NCBI GenBank assembly: GCA_018333475.1
Contig: JAGXTH010000086.1
Coordinates: 1 to 64,000, forward strand
Reading direction: 5' to 3'
From: Simkania sp.
GTDB lineage: Bacteria; Chlamydiota; Chlamydiia; Chlamydiales; Rhabdochlamydiaceae
Length of the DNA: 64,000 bases
In this document: positions 56,028 through 64,000 of the stretch, piece by piece
Layout of the letters: every line of letters begins with the position of its first letter
How positions within the stretch are numbered: the first letter of the stretch is position 1
Program-made: the position numbers and the translations under genes
The notes under the pieces: model-generated
What the model saw: only the letters and a program-made list of their open reading frames with translations
What the model was told of the DNA's origin: nothing
Database searches by the model: none

Positions 56028-56645
56028 ATGATGAACTTTGCTTCTAACTACTTAAAAAACGTGATCGATATAGCTAGCCTTATCGATACTCAACTCATAG
56101 AGTGTCTCGTCAGTGACTTGTGTGATTTGAAGGAACGTGAAGGTCGTCTTTTTTTTCTTGGTGTTGGGGGAAGCGCTGCAAATTGCAGCCATGCGGTCAA
56201 TGATTTCAGAAAACTTTGCGACATCGAAGCTTATACCCCCGTTGACAACATGTCTGAATTGACAGCACGAACAAACGATGATGGTTGGAGTACTGTTTTT
56301 TCTTCTTGGTTAGCTACTAGTCGGGCTAATGAAAATGATGCGATCTTTATTTTTTCTGTTGGTGGCGGCGACGAAATTAACAACGTCAGCCTAAACATCG
56401 TCTCTGCTATTGATGAGGCTAAAAAACGCGGATTGAAAGTTTATGGAATCGTCGGTCGACAAGGTGGCTACACAAAAAAACTTGGGGACATTGTTATCGT
56501 AGTGCCCACTGTAAATCCTGTGTATGTTACACCGCATGCGGAGGCTTTCCAAGCAATCCTCTGGCATTGTATTGTTTCCCATCCTAGGCTGCAGTGTTCT
56601 CCTGCAAAATGGGAAAGTTTAATGCAGGGCGCTGTTTGTTCATGA
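56028..56645 (+). CDS. gmhA: SIS-domain phosphoheptose isomerase (GmhA-like)
   Basis: 205 residues from ATG 56028 (GTG 56019 and ATG 56031 are alternatives). The SIS fold has 'FFLGVGGSAANCSHAVNDF', 'TARTNDDGWSTVF' and 'AIFIFSVGGGDE', with 'TPHAEAFQAILWH' near the end containing the catalytic His and Glu area. GmhA converts sedoheptulose 7-phosphate to heptose 7-phosphate. It overlaps gmhB by 4 nt (ATGA). It is divergent from classic GmhA, and the sugar may differ in detail. Confidence 0.8.
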   Translation: MMNFASNYLKNVIDIASLIDTQLIECLVSDLCDLKEREGRLFFLGVGGSAANCSHAVNDFRKLCDIEAYTPVDNMSELTARTNDDGWSTVFSSWLATSRANENDAIFIFSVGGGDEINNVSLNIVSAIDEAKKRGLKVYGIVGRQGGYTKKLGDIVIVVPTVNPVYVTPHAEAFQAILWHCIVSHPRLQCSPAKWESLMQGAVCS

Positions 56646-57160
56646 ATAAAGCATTTTTTCTTGATCGCGACGGTGTTATTAACCGTGCTATTGTGAACAA
56701 TGGAAAATCTTACCCACCTCTCACTCTCGAGCAATTTGAGATATTGCCAGGAGTACCTGAAGCTCTTAACTTACTGCACAAAGCTGGTTTTCTTTTAATT
56801 GTTGTAACAAACCAGCCCGATGTTGCACGAGGACATCAAAAAAAAGAAGTAGTTGAAGCAATGCACGCTATGCTCCTGAGAGAATTCCCTCTGCATGCTA
56901 TAGAAGTTTGTTATGATGAAAATAGCCCATGTTACAAACCTATGCCAGGAATGTTATTACATTCTGCGCAAAAGCATAACATCGACCTATCGGCGAGTTA
57001 CATGGTAGGGGATCGCTGGCGAGATATTAGCGCTGGAAAGACCGCAGGTTGTTACACTGTTTTTATTGATCACTACTACGAAGAGCCATTGAAAGAAAGA
57101 CCTGATCTTATGTGCACGAGCTTGTTGGAAGCAACCTTAAATATTCTCGATCACTCATGA
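56642..57160 (+). CDS. gmhB: D-glycero-D-manno-heptose 1,7-bisphosphate 7-phosphatase (GmhB)
   Basis: 172 residues from ATG 56642. HAD motif I is 'AFFLDRDGVINRAI', motif II 'LIVVTNQPDVARG', and 'MVGDRWRDISAGKTAGC' completes motif IV. The zinc-loop region reads 'CYDENSPCYKPMPGM', a reduced version of the C-x-H...C-x-C loop in E. coli GmhB, so zinc binding is doubtful. The phosphatase acts after HddA in the GDP-heptose route. Confidence 0.85.
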   Translation: MNKAFFLDRDGVINRAIVNNGKSYPPLTLEQFEILPGVPEALNLLHKAGFLLIVVTNQPDVARGHQKKEVVEAMHAMLLREFPLHAIEVCYDENSPCYKPMPGMLLHSAQKHNIDLSASYMVGDRWRDISAGKTAGCYTVFIDHYYEEPLKERPDLMCTSLLEATLNILDHS

Positions 57161-57176
57161 TCATTGGAGAGTTCGA

Positions 57177-57911
57177 ATGAATGCATTAAAAAATCTAAAA
57201 ATCAAGATCTTTGCAGATGGAGCTGATTTAAAAGGCATTGAAGAAATGCGCGCAAAAGAGTGGATAAAAGGATTCACAACAAACCCCTCTCTTATGCGAC
57301 AAGCTGGCGTGAAAGATTACATGAAGTTCGCAAAAGACGCTCTAGCTATCGTTCAAGATAAACCTATTTCCTTTGAGGTGTTTGCTGATGATTTTTTTGA
57401 AATGGAAGAGCAAGCCCTTGAAATCGCTTCTTGGGGACCCAATGTTTATGTAAAAATTCCGGTGACAAATACCAAGGGCCAATTTGCAGGTCAGTTGATC
57501 CAGAGACTATCAGAAGCTGACGTCAAACTTAATATTACAGCTTTGTTCACTCTTGAGCAGGTAAAAATGGTGATGGATAATCTCATCAATGAAACGCCTG
57601 CTATCATTTCTATTTTCGCAGGTAGAATCGCAGATACCGGAAGCGACCCCGCGATGATTATGCAAAAAGCTTTAACCCTCCTCGAACCCAAAAAGAATGC
57701 CGAGCTCTTATGGGCAAGCCCTCGTGAAGTATTTAATCTCATTCAAGCTGATGACGTAGGATGTCACATCATTACCGTTTCTAATGATCTTCTGAAAAAA
57801 GTTCACCTGCTAGGAAAAGATCTAAATGAATTTTCATTAGAAACTGTTAAAATGTTCTATAAAGATGCTGTGGAGTCTGATTATACCATTACCTGTAAAC
57901 TCTCTCAGTAG
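57177..57911 (+). CDS. Transaldolase
   Basis: 244 residues, of the short TalC/FSA-like class. 'KGFTTNPSLMRQAG' and the Schiff-base lysine in 'VYVKIPVTN' are conserved, with 'LNITALFTLEQ' and 'ISIFAGRIADTGSDP' following. Transaldolase exchanges a dihydroxyacetone unit between sugar phosphates and can form sedoheptulose 7-phosphate, the substrate for the adjacent GmhA. Its location in this operon suggests it supplies the heptose pathway. It begins 16 nt after the gmhB stop with GGAG upstream. Confidence 0.9.
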   Translation: MNALKNLKIKIFADGADLKGIEEMRAKEWIKGFTTNPSLMRQAGVKDYMKFAKDALAIVQDKPISFEVFADDFFEMEEQALEIASWGPNVYVKIPVTNTKGQFAGQLIQRLSEADVKLNITALFTLEQVKMVMDNLINETPAIISIFAGRIADTGSDPAMIMQKALTLLEPKKNAELLWASPREVFNLIQADDVGCHIITVSNDLLKKVHLLGKDLNEFSLETVKMFYKDAVESDYTITCKLSQ

Positions 57912-58082
57912 GAAGGATTCTAAAATACCAGCCATGGCTTTTCCTGAAACTCTTGTAATGACACTAACTTATGCACACTTCTTAAAATTATGCGCAAAGT
58001 CTCTTGGTCATATTCCTAAACTATTGTCACCTGAAACATCTGAAAATTTACTCGCGCCAAAACCAAAAACAGGGATACACTA
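57912..58082 (+). other. Gap with a possible very small ORF
   Basis: 171 bp. A 72-residue track ORF (57865-58083) spans it, ending next to the following ATG. Its codons inside the transaldolase are out of frame, and from about 57930 it reads 'MAFPETLVMTLTYAHFLKL'. No family recognised; I regard it as unproven. Confidence 0.3.
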
Positions 58083-59078
58083 ATGAAAAAAATTCTTATC
58101 ACGGGCGGTGCTGGTTACGTTGGCACTGTTCTAACCAATCAGCTTCTGAAAAGGGGATTTGCAGTCATTGTCTATGACGCTATGTATTATGGATGTAAAT
58201 TAAAACCTCAGCCTTCTTTGGAGATTATTGAAGGCGACATCCGTGATATAGAAAAATTCGAAAATGCAGTAAGGAGCGCGGATGCTGTTATCCATCTTGC
58301 GTGTATATCTAACGATCCTAGTTTTCATCTTGACGAGTCTTTAAGTAAAACCATTAATTATGACTGTTTTGAAGCTCTTGTTGTTGCAGCAAAAAGACAC
58401 GGCGTTCGTCGCTTTATTAATGCATCCTCAAGTTCAGTGTATGGCGTTTCATCTCATCCAAAAGTGACGGAGGACCACCCTTTGGTCCCTCTGACTTTAT
58501 ATAATAAATATAAAGGCCTTTGCGAACCTCTGCTATTTAAGCATCAATCTAAAGAATTTGTTTGCGTGAATATCCGACCAGCGACCATCTGTGGCTATAG
58601 CCCTAGAATGCGTCTTGATCTTTCAGTTAATATTCTTACTAATCATGCAATAAATAATGGAAAAATCACAGTGTTTGGAGGCGCACAAAAACGTCCTAAC
58701 CTTCACATTAATGACATGTGTGATCTCTATGAGTTTCTACTAGAAGTGCCAGATGAAAAAATTGCTGGAGAAACATTTAATTTTGGACATCAAAACTATA
58801 CGATAGCTGATATTGCCCAGATGGTGAAAAAAGCAGTGATGGAAGAATTTCCAGAAAAAGGAAACATCGACATCCTCACAGCTCCAACTGACGATATCCG
58901 TTCATACCATATCTGCTCAGATAAGATTGCACAAAAACTAGGTTTCTCCCCCAAGAGATCTATTGAAAATGCCGTAAGGGATCTCTGCGCTGCTTTTAAA
59001 AATGGATTTTTGCCAAATAGCATGGAAGATGAAGAGTACTATAACGTAAAGTCTCTGAAGAAAAAGGGGATTTGTTGA
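58083..59078 (+). CDS. SDR nucleotide-sugar epimerase/dehydratase
   Basis: 331 residues. 'ILITGGAGYVGTVLTNQLL' for NAD binding; active-site residues in 'NASSSSVYG' and 'LYNKYKGLCE'. '[22 protein letters not shown]' is the same substrate block as the SDR at 41666. 'NLHINDMCDLYEFLLE' and 'ICSDKIAQKLGFSPKRSIE' complete the extended SDR fold. It may act on the same heptose as the neighbouring enzymes. Overlaps the next gene by one base (TGATG). Confidence 0.85.
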   Translation: MKKILITGGAGYVGTVLTNQLLKRGFAVIVYDAMYYGCKLKPQPSLEIIEGDIRDIEKFENAVRSADAVIHLACISNDPSFHLDESLSKTINYDCFEALVVAAKRHGVRRFINASSSSVYGVSSHPKVTEDHPLVPLTLYNKYKGLCEPLLFKHQSKEFVCVNIRPATICGYSPRMRLDLSVNILTNHAINNGKITVFGGAQKRPNLHINDMCDLYEFLLEVPDEKIAGETFNFGHQNYTIADIAQMVKKAVMEEFPEKGNIDILTAPTDDIRSYHICSDKIAQKLGFSPKRSIENAVRDLCAAFKNGFLPNSMEDEEYYNVKSLKKKGIC

Positions 59079-60085
59079 TGAGCCATCAACCTTGTACAGT
59101 TGTTACCGGTGGGACTGGTTTCATTGGCAGTCACATGGTGGATCTATTGCTGAGCCTTGGGTTCTGCGTTCGTGTGATTGATGATATGAGCTTGGGCCGT
59201 TATTCCAACCTCGATCATCATAAGCACAATCCTGCTCTTACGATTGACGAAGTAGATATTAGGCAACTGAACTCAGACAATTCTATCTTCAAAAACGTTT
59301 CCTATGTATTTCATTTTGCAGGCATAGGAGATATCGTTCCCTCTATTGAACGCCCTTCAGACTACATGTCCGTGAATGTACAGGGAACTGTAAAAGTATT
59401 AGAAGCTTCCAGGCACGCAGGAGTACGAAAACTCATTTATGCTGCGTCCTCTTCTTGTTATGGCATTGCAACAACCCCAACAGATGAAAAAGCGCTAATT
59501 CAACCCCAATATCCTTACGCATTAAGCAAGTATATGGGAGAGCTGGCTTGTTTTCATTGGCATAAGGTCTATGGCCTTCCAGTAAACTCTATTAGAATTT
59601 TCAATGCATATGGAATCCGATCGCGCACTTCTGGAGCTTATGGCGCCGTTATGGGAGTTTTTCTAAAACAAAAACTGGAAGGGCGCCCTTTTACAGTAGT
59701 TGGTGACGGCACACAAAAACGCGATTTTATTTACGCTTCTGATGTTGCCAAAGCTTTCCTCTGCGCCGCTGAAACGAGTATAGTTGGGGAAATCTATAAT
59801 TTGGGAGCTGGGAATCCTCAATCCATCAACTATCTAGTAGAGCTATTACAAGGGCCTACTGTTCATTTACCTAAACGTCCTGGAGAACCCGACTGCACCT
59901 GGGCGAATATTGATAAAATCACTCAGGAACTTGGATGGAAACAAACGATTAGCTTTGAAGAAGGAGTCTCTCAAATGGTGGCAAATATTGAATATTGGCG
60001 AGAAGCGCCTCTCTGGGATCCTGAATCCATTGCTAGATCCACTAAACTATGGTTCGATCGCTTATCTGCGGAGGCCTGTTTATGA
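59078..60085 (+). CDS. SDR nucleotide-sugar 4-epimerase-like enzyme
   Basis: 335 residues from ATG 59078, with AAAGGGGA upstream; the track start 59072 is a TTG. 'VVTGGTGFIGSHMVDLLL', 'SSCYGIATTPTDE' and 'YPYALSKYMGE' (Tyr-Lys) are typical of UDP-glucose 4-epimerase-like proteins, with 'RIFNAYGIRSRTSGAYGAVMGVFL' as the sugar-binding part. It acts on UDP- or GDP-linked sugars; the substrate is open. It overlaps the next start by 4 nt. Confidence 0.85.
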   Translation: MSHQPCTVVTGGTGFIGSHMVDLLLSLGFCVRVIDDMSLGRYSNLDHHKHNPALTIDEVDIRQLNSDNSIFKNVSYVFHFAGIGDIVPSIERPSDYMSVNVQGTVKVLEASRHAGVRKLIYAASSSCYGIATTPTDEKALIQPQYPYALSKYMGELACFHWHKVYGLPVNSIRIFNAYGIRSRTSGAYGAVMGVFLKQKLEGRPFTVVGDGTQKRDFIYASDVAKAFLCAAETSIVGEIYNLGAGNPQSINYLVELLQGPTVHLPKRPGEPDCTWANIDKITQELGWKQTISFEEGVSQMVANIEYWREAPLWDPESIARSTKLWFDRLSAEACL

Positions 60086-61632
60086 AAGTCGATGACATTT
60101 TGCAATATAAAACCAAAGTCAAAACTGTAGATGAACTCACCGCACTACTCCCTCCTAGACCTCGCCAAAAAAAAGTGATTCTATGTCATGGAGTCTTCGA
60201 CGTTGTACATCCAGGTCATGTAAGACATTTACTCTATGCTAAAAGTAAAGGAGATACCTTAATCGTTAGCATTACTGCTGATGAACACATTACAAAAGGA
60301 AATGTCCGACCTCATGTTCCCGAACAATTAAGAGCCATTAATCTCGCAGCATTTGAAATGGTAGATTACGTTATTATCGATCGCGAATCTACGCCATTAA
60401 AAAACTTAGCGGCTCTTCAACCGGATTATTTTGCTAAAGGATATGAATACGTAGGCAATGGCACCCATCCAAAAACTCTGGAAGAAATCACTGTCTTAGA
60501 AAGTTACGGAGGCGAAGTAATTTTCACCCCCGGAGACATTGTTTATTCCTCTTCTCAATTTATCGAAATGTCCCCTCCTAGAATTGGGGAAGATAAACTT
60601 GTAATTTTGATGGATATCGAAGGATTAAATTTTAATGATCTCCGCGAAGCTATTAAAAGCTTTGCAGGCATTAAAATCCACGTAGTTGGTGATTCGATTG
60701 TCGATAGCTATACGCAATGCAGCATGATTGGCGGCATGACAAAAACTCCAACAATGAGTCTACGTTACGAGAAAAAACAAGACTTTACCGGAGGCGCTGC
60801 CATAGTAGCTAAACATCTCAAAGCCGCAGGCGCAGATGTTGTTTTCTCTACAGTTTTAGGGGATGATGTCTATAGAGATCATATCTTGAGTGATCTGAAA
60901 AATTGCAATGTACATTGTTTACCAATCATCGATTCTCTTCGTCCTACAACAAATAAAAATGCTTTTGTCGTAGGAGATTACAGAGTATTGAAAATAGATA
61001 CGCTGGATAATCGCTCTATCTCAGAAAAAATCCTCAAAGAGCTTACGACGCAAATCTCACAGACCTCTTCTGATGGCATTGTTTTTAGTGATTTTCGGCA
61101 TGGTATCTTCAATCGCAAGACCATACCAACCCTTATTTCCGCAATTCCAGCGAATACCTATCGTGTAGCGGACAGTCAAGTAGCTAGCCGTTGGGGAAAT
61201 ATTCTTGATTTCAAGGGATTTGATTTAATTACTCCCAATGAAAAAGAAGCTAGATTCTCATTGGCTGATCAAGATTCAGTTATTAGATTCCTTGGAGCAG
61301 ATCTTTTTAAACAATCTGAGGCCAGCACTTTGTTTCTAAAACTAGGAGATCGTGGCTTGATTGTATTCCGCAATCGCCCCGGAACTCCCACGGTTAGTTT
61401 TTTTGTAGATAGTTTTGCAGAAAGAGCCGTGGATCCTGTCGGTGCAGGCGATGCCTTGCTTGCTTATTCCACATTAGCCATGATTCAAACTAAGCATGAG
61501 GCGATTGCTGCTATTCTCGGAAGTTTTGCTGCAAGTATTGAATGTGAGCATAATGGTAATGTCCCCGTAACACCAAAAGATCTTCTCGACAGAATCGATA
61601 GAATCGAGCGTCGCATTCGGTACGAAGGCTAA
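60082..61632 (+). CDS. HldE-like bifunctional protein with swapped domain order
   Basis: 516 residues from ATG 60082. The N-terminal part (about 25-170) is a nucleotidyltransferase: 'VILCHGVFDVVHPGHVRHL' (HxGH). The C-terminal part (about 205-490) is a PfkB kinase with 'KIHVVGDSIVDSYTQ', 'GGAAIVAKHLKAAGADV' and 'DPVGAGDALLAY'. In E. coli HldE the kinase comes first and the transferase second; here they are reversed. HldE phosphorylates heptose 7-phosphate at C1 and later adenylylates heptose 1-phosphate. A role on an ADP- or CDP-sugar in this cluster is inferred. Confidence 0.85.
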   Translation: MKVDDILQYKTKVKTVDELTALLPPRPRQKKVILCHGVFDVVHPGHVRHLLYAKSKGDTLIVSITADEHITKGNVRPHVPEQLRAINLAAFEMVDYVIIDRESTPLKNLAALQPDYFAKGYEYVGNGTHPKTLEEITVLESYGGEVIFTPGDIVYSSSQFIEMSPPRIGEDKLVILMDIEGLNFNDLREAIKSFAGIKIHVVGDSIVDSYTQCSMIGGMTKTPTMSLRYEKKQDFTGGAAIVAKHLKAAGADVVFSTVLGDDVYRDHILSDLKNCNVHCLPIIDSLRPTTNKNAFVVGDYRVLKIDTLDNRSISEKILKELTTQISQTSSDGIVFSDFRHGIFNRKTIPTLISAIPANTYRVADSQVASRWGNILDFKGFDLITPNEKEARFSLADQDSVIRFLGADLFKQSEASTLFLKLGDRGLIVFRNRPGTPTVSFFVDSFAERAVDPVGAGDALLAYSTLAMIQTKHEAIAAILGSFAASIECEHNGNVPVTPKDLLDRIDRIERRIRYEG

Positions 61633-61638
61633 TAGTTC

Positions 61639-62565
61639 ATGAGAGTTATCATCGTAGGCCTTGGGATCCAAGGAAAAAAAAGGGCGGGTATTGCAGGTGC
61701 CGATTGCGTGGCAACTGTCGACGCTTATCAACCAGAGGCTCAATACCATCACGTCGCCGATGTGCCTTTGCATATATATGATGCAGCGCTCGTGTGTACC
61801 CCCGATGAGTGTAAAATTGAACTCTTGGAGTATTTTCTACAACATGGCAAACATGTCCTTGTAGAAAAGCCCCTTATAGCATCCTCCAATACAGATTTAG
61901 AACATCTGCAAGGATTAGCCCAACAAAATAAAGTAACTTGTTATACGGCTTACAATCACCGCTTCGAGCCTCATTTTATAAGAATGAAAGAGGTGCTAGA
62001 TTCAGAAATACTCGGACAAATCTATTCTTGTCGCCTATTTTACGGTAACGGCACTGCAAGGGATGTGCGAAATTCCCCCTGGCGAGATAAACACACTGGT
62101 GTACTAAAAGACTTAGGATCCCATCTTCTGGATACAGTTTTTTTCTGGTTTGGCAACCATTCTTACAATTTCCGCGTACTGAGATCTCATAATTTTGAAA
62201 ATACTAGCCCCGATCATGTGGTCATTGGCTCAGAAAATGTTTATGCAATTGACCTAGAAATGTCTTTACTAAGCTGGAAAAACCATTTTACATGCGATCT
62301 CATATGCGAAAGAGGCTCTGCACATATCGAGTCACTATGCAAATGGGGCCCTAGTCAATTTGTGCTGCGTCACAGAAAATTGCCTAGTGGCAAACCTACA
62401 GAAGAATCGATAACGCTAGTCCAGTCAGACCCTACTTGGGAGATAGAGTACAAATATTTTAGAAAAATTTGCGAAACGGCTCACTCAAATATTGCTAATG
62501 ATCTTATGATCAATGCCATTCTGCAAAATCTGACATCAGAAGTTCTATTAGGAATAAAAAAATGA
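61639..62565 (+). CDS. Gfo/Idh/MocA-family oxidoreductase
   Basis: 308 residues. 'VIIVGLGIQGKKRAGIAGA' is the NAD(P)-binding loop, 'HVLVEKPLIAS' the family motif containing the catalytic Lys, and 'NHRFEPHFIRMKEVL' and 'DLGSHLLDTVFFW' follow. These enzymes oxidise or reduce sugar carbons, often on nucleotide sugars. It overlaps the next gene by 4 nt (ATGA). Confidence 0.87.
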   Translation: MRVIIVGLGIQGKKRAGIAGADCVATVDAYQPEAQYHHVADVPLHIYDAALVCTPDECKIELLEYFLQHGKHVLVEKPLIASSNTDLEHLQGLAQQNKVTCYTAYNHRFEPHFIRMKEVLDSEILGQIYSCRLFYGNGTARDVRNSPWRDKHTGVLKDLGSHLLDTVFFWFGNHSYNFRVLRSHNFENTSPDHVVIGSENVYAIDLEMSLLSWKNHFTCDLICERGSAHIESLCKWGPSQFVLRHRKLPSGKPTEESITLVQSDPTWEIEYKYFRKICETAHSNIANDLMINAILQNLTSEVLLGIKK

Positions 62566-63827
62566 CCTCGTTGACGATTGCTTACGTAGGTATGACGCAC
62601 CTTGGGCTTATCTCTGCCGTTGGAGCTGCAGAAAAAGGCTTTAATGTTGTGTGTTTTGATCCTGATAAACATCAAATTGAGCTTTTGAAGGCAAAAAAGC
62701 TCTCTATTGTTGAACCATCTTTGCCCCAATTGCTAGAAAAAAACTTAGAGCGGTTACATTTCACCTGCAATCCAATAGATCTTAACCTCTGCGATCTTGT
62801 CTACATAGCTCCAGATGTTCCCACTAATGAATTAGGACAAAGCGACTTCACCAAAATTCATGAATTGATCGATCTCGTTTCTAATTTCTTAAATAAAGAA
62901 TCCTTTCTTATAATCTTGAGTCAAGTCTCGCCTGGCTTTACACGTAAACTTGTATGGCCAAAATCACAATTATTCTATCAAGTGGAAACTCTGATCTTTG
63001 GGCAGGCCATAGAAAGAACCTTAAATCCTGAACGATTTATTCTGGGCGCCTCTGAACCAAGTAGGCCAGTCCCCATAAAGCTTTCGATATTTTTACAAGC
63101 CTTTGACTGTCCGATCTTCCCCATGCGTTACGAAAGCGCTGAACTCTCTAAAATAGCTATCAACATGTTCCTTGTTTCTTCTATAACCACAACTAATACC
63201 ATTGCCGAACTCTGTGAAAAAATAGGTGCTAATTGGAGTGAAATACTTCCTTCTTTACAACTGGACAAACGAATCGGAAAACATGCATATCTAGCACCTG
63301 GCCTAGGAATTGCAGGCGGTAATTTAGAAAGGGACATGGCAACATTTTGCTCTCTAGCAGATCTTCATGGAACAGATGCTGGGGTAGTGAGGGCCTGGAA
63401 ATACAATGCCAATCACCGATGTGATTGGGTGCTAGAAAAAATCCACGAATGCATCTTGCCACGTAAAAAATGTCCTATTTTTGCTATTTTAGGCCTTTCC
63501 TATAAAAAAAACACTGCGTCAATTAAAAATTCTCCATCCCTTGCTTTGATTTCTTGTCTACGTGATTTTACAATTCAAGCTTTTGACCCAGCGGTTAAGT
63601 CCCTACCTGATTGTTATTCTGCTATTCAATCTGTAAATTCTTCTGTCGAAGCTTATCAAGGCGCAGATGTCTTGATCATTATGACACCTTGGGATGAGTT
63701 TCGAAACCTCTCTCCCCATGACCTAGCTAAAGCGCTCAACGAGAAAACTGTCATAGACCCTTATGGCGTTATGGATGAATCGACATGCATCTCTGCAGGC
63801 CTTAATTATCACCGACTCGGAGTCTAA
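62562..63827 (+). CDS. UDP-glucose/GDP-mannose dehydrogenase-family protein lacking the catalytic Cys
   Basis: 421 residues. The fold is clear: 'TIAYVGMTHLGLISAVGAAEKGF' (NAD loop), 'VYIAPDVPTNELGQSDF', 'SKIAINMFLVSSI' (middle domain), and the C-terminal 'FAILGLSYKKNTASIKNSPSL' nucleotide-sugar region. The active-site loop, normally 'GFGGSCFPKD', reads 'GLGIAGGNLERD', with Asn where the nucleophilic Cys should be. It is therefore unlikely to be a conventional four-electron dehydrogenase. The family is certain; the reaction is not. Confidence 0.88.
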   Translation: MTSLTIAYVGMTHLGLISAVGAAEKGFNVVCFDPDKHQIELLKAKKLSIVEPSLPQLLEKNLERLHFTCNPIDLNLCDLVYIAPDVPTNELGQSDFTKIHELIDLVSNFLNKESFLIILSQVSPGFTRKLVWPKSQLFYQVETLIFGQAIERTLNPERFILGASEPSRPVPIKLSIFLQAFDCPIFPMRYESAELSKIAINMFLVSSITTTNTIAELCEKIGANWSEILPSLQLDKRIGKHAYLAPGLGIAGGNLERDMATFCSLADLHGTDAGVVRAWKYNANHRCDWVLEKIHECILPRKKCPIFAILGLSYKKNTASIKNSPSLALISCLRDFTIQAFDPAVKSLPDCYSAIQSVNSSVEAYQGADVLIIMTPWDEFRNLSPHDLAKALNEKTVIDPYGVMDESTCISAGLNYHRLGV

Positions 63828-63839
63828 TTTGGAGTTTCT

Positions 63840-64000
63840 ATGAATACACTAAAACATACATGGCCAGCTAGTCAGAAACCTGAACGCGTTGTCATCTTAG
63901 GTGCTGCGGGTTTTATAGGAAAAGCCTTAGTACGTCTCTTAGAAAAAGAACACTTTAATATTCTAGCCTTGGGACGTCCTGAATTAGATTTATTAGCAAA
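63840..64000 (+). CDS. SDR epimerase/dehydratase, N-terminal part (runs off the window)
   Basis: Not in the ORF track. From ATG 63840 (preceded by GGAG) the frame reads 'MNTLKHTWPASQKPERVVIL' then 'GAAGFIGKALVRLLEKEHFN', with the GxxGxxG dinucleotide-binding loop. It continues past 64000. Probably another extended SDR of the same operon. Confidence 0.8.
   Translation, partial: MNTLKHTWPASQKPERVVILGAAGFIGKALVRLLEKEHFNILALGRPELDLLA

Overview
The window is chromosomal DNA of a bacterium in the phylum Chlamydiae, most likely an environmental ("Chlamydia-like") lineage rather than Chlamydia itself. The evidence is the gene set: a DNA topoisomerase I fused to a C-terminal SWIB domain, an RsbU-type PP2C phosphatase close to enolase, uvrD near rpoN, an AhpC-like peroxiredoxin, and groES-groEL behind a CIRCE-like operator. 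The insertion-sequence fragment, foldback elements, toxin-antitoxin genes, large PutA and long polysaccharide locus are more than the reduced Chlamydiaceae genomes usually carry. The genus is not resolved.

Layout. 1-620: start of an IS5-type transposase cut by the window edge, then sequence without a convincing gene. 0.6-19.5 kb: housekeeping block with a hotdog thioesterase, HIT protein, rsbU, SpoU-type methyltransferase, rsgA, eno, membrane sulfatase-type protein, M16-like exported protein, peroxiredoxin, metallo-beta-lactamase-fold hydrolase, tRNA-Arg(ACG), PrmA-like methyltransferase, groES-groEL-fmdB and putA. Two large hairpin elements lie in its gaps. 19.5-21.8 kb: a small accessory island with two 163-bp foldback elements, a DinJ/YafQ-like toxin-antitoxin pair, a second toxin-antitoxin pair whose DUF4258 toxin gene is split by one of the elements, and a 71-bp relic of the yafQ-like gene. 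21.8-33.2 kb: uvrD, a GT9 glycosyltransferase, rpoN, a membrane protein with an HExxH motif, two divergent AAA ATPases, dprA and topA-SWIB.

33.3-64 kb is one large surface-glycan locus. The minus-strand half holds an O-antigen ligase/polymerase-like protein, ManC, three cytoplasmic-type glycosyltransferases, LhgO, two SDR nucleotide-sugar enzymes, HddC, HddA, two tandem exported GT90 (CAP10) proteins, two exported methyltransferases, two further methyltransferases, and three thiamine-diphosphate enzyme subunits with an SDR. The plus-strand half starts from a 189-bp divergent gap and carries GmhA-like, GmhB, transaldolase, two epimerases, a domain-swapped HldE-like protein, a Gfo/Idh oxidoreductase, a UDP-glucose-dehydrogenase-like protein lacking the catalytic cysteine, and the start of another epimerase. 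Many genes overlap by 1-29 nt, which suggests translational coupling.

The parts fit a pathway from sedoheptulose 7-phosphate (transaldolase, GmhA, HddA, GmhB, HddC) to GDP-heptose, with further dehydration, epimerisation, methylation and possibly two-carbon branching by the thiamine enzymes, followed by glycosyl transfer and ligation. The chemical product is inference. The exported GT90 and methyltransferase enzymes are the most unexpected components, because they would act outside the cytoplasm, possibly on host material.
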